NCBI RefSeq assembly: GCF_031656215.1
Contig: NZ_CP134228.1
Span: 1,674,001 to 1,738,000, forward strand
Direction: 5' to 3'
Origin: Mesorhizobium koreense
GTDB taxonomy: Bacteria; Pseudomonadota; Alphaproteobacteria; Rhizobiales; Rhizobiaceae
Length of the DNA: 64,000 nt
Shown here: in pieces, positions 61,950-64,000 of the stretch
Layout of the letters: the number at the start of each line of letters is the position of its first letter
How positions within the stretch are numbered: position 1 is the stretch's first letter
Notes under the pieces: generated by a model
Told to the model about the DNA's origin: nothing
Databases searched by the model: none
What the model saw: the letters and a program-made list of their open reading frames with translations, nothing else
Made by a program: the position numbers and the translations under genes

Positions 61950-63053
61950 ATGAATCACAGCTCCACAGCATCGATTGGCGCGACGGCCGCGCATCCGGCG
62001 GTCCGGTTCGAAGCCGTGACCAAGCGCTATGGCCAGGTGGTAGCCGTCGATCAGGTCGGCTTCGATATCGCGCCCGGCACGCTGGTGACGCTGCTCGGGC
62101 CTTCCGGCTGTGGCAAGACGACCACCCTTCGTCTGATCGCCGGGCTCGAACAGGCCTCCGACGGCCGCATCCTGATCGACGGTACCGACGTGACGGCGCT
62201 GTCGGCGGCGGAACGCGACGTCTCCATGGTGTTCCAGTCCTACGCGCTTTTTCCACACATGGACGTCATGGAGAACGTCTCCTATGGCCTGCGCGCCATG
62301 GGGCTGAAGAAGGCCGAGGCCGAGGCGCGCGCAGCGGAGAAGTTGTCGCTGGTCGGCCTCTCCGGCTACGAGAAACGCCAGCCGAGCGAGCTTTCCGGCG
62401 GCCAGCAGCAGCGCGTCGCCGTGGCGCGCGCCATCGTGCTGGAGCCGAAGGTGCTGCTCTTCGACGAGCCGCTTTCCAATCTCGACGCCAAGCTCCGCCG
62501 CCACGTGCGCGACGAGATCCGAGGGTTGCAGCAGGATCTGGCGCTTACCGTGGTCTATGTCACGCACGACCAGGAGGAGGCGCTGGCGGTGTCGGACCGC
62601 ATCATCGTCATGCGCTCGGCGCGCGTCGCCCAGGACGGTACGCCGCGCGAACTCTACAACGCGCCGGCCAGCCGCTTCGTCGCCGATTTCATGGGCGACG
62701 CCAACCTGCTCGAAGCGATGGTGGGCGAGCATCATGGCGGAGCGGCCGAGGTGAAGGTAGGGCCGCTTTCGCTCGACCTTCCGCATCGCGGCATCGGCCC
62801 AGGCGCGGCGGCGCTCGCCGTCCGCCCGCATTCGGTGCGGCTGGCGGCAGGGCCGGTGGACAAGGGCGGGATCGAAGGGCGCGTCACCAAGGCCGCCTAT
62901 CTCGGCGACCACATGGAATATACCGTCACCACCGTTTCGCCCGAGGCGGAGCTTTTCGCCACTGACGCCGACGTGAACAGGCCGCACGCGACCGGTTCTA
63001 CCGTGTCCGTGCATCTCGATCCGGAAAGCGTGGTGCTCGTAGCGAACGATTGA
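61950..63053 (+). CDS. Fe(3+)-type ABC ATP-binding protein
   Basis: A 367-residue ATPase of the FbpC/PotA family. Walker A GPSGCGKTTTLRLIAG (about 47-62), Q-loop 'MVFQSYALFPHM', signature LSGGQQQRVAVARA (about 149-162), Walker B VLLFDEPLSNLDAKL (about 168-182); a C-terminal TOBE domain (about 290-365) is present. ATG 61950 follows GAGAGACGG. It ends the locus; no terminator was seen before lysC. Confidence 0.92.
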   Translation: MNHSSTASIGATAAHPAVRFEAVTKRYGQVVAVDQVGFDIAPGTLVTLLGPSGCGKTTTLRLIAGLEQASDGRILIDGTDVTALSAAERDVSMVFQSYALFPHMDVMENVSYGLRAMGLKKAEAEARAAEKLSLVGLSGYEKRQPSELSGGQQQRVAVARAIVLEPKVLLFDEPLSNLDAKLRRHVRDEIRGLQQDLALTVVYVTHDQEEALAVSDRIIVMRSARVAQDGTPRELYNAPASRFVADFMGDANLLEAMVGEHHGGAAEVKVGPLSLDLPHRGIGPGAAALAVRPHSVRLAAGPVDKGGIEGRVTKAAYLGDHMEYTVTTVSPEAELFATDADVNRPHATGSTVSVHLDPESVVLVAND

Positions 63054-63083
63054 CATCGATTGGCTGACCAACGCCAGGATTGC

Positions 63084-63112
63084 TTGCGAAGCGCGGACGA
63101 TTTGGCTATGGA
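63084..63112 (+). promoter_or_regulatory. Possible sigma-70 promoter of lysC
   Basis: TTGCGA (63084-63089), 17-base spacer, TATGGA (63107-63112), about 93 bases upstream of the lysC start. The match is moderate and no regulator site is visible. Confidence 0.35.
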
Positions 63113-63205
63113 ACCGGCGAATTTCGCGCCTCGGTGAGCCGGGGTGCTTTCCTTCGAATCTCCAGAAAAGCCCAAGCAGGCTGCCAAGAAAGCGTTCTTC
63201 CGTCC

Positions 63206-64000
63206 ATGGCGCGCATCGTGATGAAGTTCGGCGGGACATCCGTCGCCGACCTTGACCGCATCCATAATGTGGCGCGGCATGTCAAACGCGAGGTGGATGC
63301 CGGCCATGACGTGGCGGTCGTGGTGTCGGCCATGTCGGGCAAGACCAACGAACTCGTCGGCTGGGTCAAGGGCATGCCGAAGGCAACCGGCGCGAACAGC
63401 CCCTTTTTCGACGCGCGCGAATACGACGCGATCGTTGCCTCGGGCGAACAGGTCACGTCCGGCCTGCTCGCCATCGCGTTGCAGTCGATGGGTGTCCATG
63501 CGCGTTCCTGGCAGGGCTGGCAGATCCCGATCCGGACCGACAACGCACATGGCGCCGCGCGAATCAAGGAGATCGACGGTTCCTTCCTGATCAAGCGTTT
63601 CGGTGAGGGGCAGGTCGCGGTGGTCGCCGGCTTCCAGGGGCTGGCGCCTGACAACCGCATCTCGACGCTCGGCCGCGGCGGTTCCGATACCAGCGCGGTG
63701 GCGATCGCGGCGGCGGTCAAGGCCGACCGCTGCGACATCTATACGGATGTGGACGGAGTCTACACCACCGACCCGCGCATCGAGCCCAAGGCGCGGCGCC
63801 TTTCGAAGATTTCCTTCGAGGAAATGTTGGAAATGGCCTCGCTCGGGGCCAAGGTATTGCAGGTCCGCTCGGTCGAGCTTGCCATGGTGCATGGCGTGCG
63901 GACCTTCGTGCGTTCGTCTTTCGACGATCCGGACGCGCCTGGAATGGGCGACCCCGTAAACCCGCCCGGAACGCTCATTTGCGATGAGGATGAAATCGTG
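63206..64000 (+). CDS. lysC: Aspartate kinase, N-terminal part (cut by window end)
   Basis: 265 codons of an aspartokinase, the first step of lysine, threonine and methionine synthesis. The kinase signature KFGGTS is at 7-12, with '[14 protein letters not shown]' (about 37-50), '[14 protein letters not shown]' and '[16 protein letters not shown]' (about 155-170) and '[12 protein letters not shown]'. The catalytic domain is almost complete; the ACT regulatory domains lie beyond the window. Confidence 0.95.
   Translation, partial: MARIVMKFGGTSVADLDRIHNVARHVKREVDAGHDVAVVVSAMSGKTNELVGWVKGMPKATGANSPFFDAREYDAIVASGEQVTSGLLAIALQSMGVHARSWQGWQIPIRTDNAHGAARIKEIDGSFLIKRFGEGQVAVVAGFQGLAPDNRISTLGRGGSDTSAVAIAAAVKADRCDIYTDVDGVYTTDPRIEPKARRLSKISFEEMLEMASLGAKVLQVRSVELAMVHGVRTFVRSSFDDPDAPGMGDPVNPPGTLICDEDEIV

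Noticed and set aside
1-64000. CRISPR arrays, transposases, integrases, rRNA or tRNA genes
   Set aside because: No regularly spaced repeats, no transposase or integrase motifs, and no complete tRNA or rRNA signature were found on either strand by reading.

Overview
The window reads as chromosomal DNA of a GC-rich alphaproteobacterium of the order Hyphomicrobiales (Rhizobiales), most like the Phyllobacteriaceae (Mesorhizobium, Aquamicrobium and relatives). This rests on gene order (argH-lptM-lysA-TIGR02302; hpt-ftsEX; tyrC-hisC; secA/parvulin-argJ-GNAT-mutT; comF-grxC-nitrilase-DUF1178; ubiG...lysC), a SAM-II riboswitch ahead of metA, CtrA-type TTAA-N7-TTAA boxes, and rhizobial palindromic intergenic repeats. 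No rRNA, tRNA, CRISPR array, transposase, prophage or replication origin was seen. The assignment to family level is inference.

Layout. 1-6.4 kb: end of an EamA transporter, a YihY/BrkB membrane protein, an SDR, a HIG1-like protein with cob(I)alamin adenosyltransferase, etfB-etfA (split by a nested palindrome), 3-hydroxybutyryl-CoA dehydrogenase and a frameshifted DUF1801 gene. 6.4-13.9 kb: tlpA divergent from argH-lptM-lysA, a 722-bp gap full of predicted RNA structure, then the TIGR02302 protein and a glyoxalase-like protein. 13.9-17.2 kb: a glutathione S-transferase, an HCCA-isomerase-like DsbA protein, an SDR lacking the catalytic Tyr, hpt and a membrane protein, all on the minus strand. 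17.2-22.3 kb: ftsEX, YdcF, PlsC, ChaC and DUF2125. 22.3-25.5 kb: tyrC and hisC facing SAM-II/metA. 25.5-33 kb: an SbmA/BacA-like ABC exporter, a methyltransferase, gloB, EamA, DUF3108, rpmB, a queuosine-precursor transporter and a Cys-rich protein.

33.4-36.5 kb holds the least explained block: three tightly packed, similarly built membrane-anchored proteins facing a polytopic membrane protein of unknown function. 36.6-43.8 kb: two small exported proteins, secA, a parvulin-type isomerase, and a ClC channel divergent from a MarR regulator with a perfect 15-bp palindrome between them. 43.8-50.5 kb: argJ, GNAT, mutT, a Flp pilin with a CtrA box, NDUFAF5-like methyltransferase, ComF, grxC, nitrilase and DUF1178. 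50.5-54.6 kb looks accessory: a 2-hydroxyacid dehydrogenase, a methyltransferase, a MarR/EamA divergent pair and a VapBC toxin-antitoxin module. 54.6-64 kb: ubiG and lysC (cut by the window end) separated by two ABC importers, one of the nitrate/taurine/NMT1 class and one of the Fe(3+) class, the latter interrupted by a palindromic repeat.

Regulation visible in the DNA: transcriptional attenuation of metA by SAM, CtrA control of ftsEX and the Flp pilin (inferred from boxes), two MarR/target divergent pairs with operators over the likely promoters, a VapB-type inverted repeat, and a possible operator before the hydroxyacid dehydrogenase.
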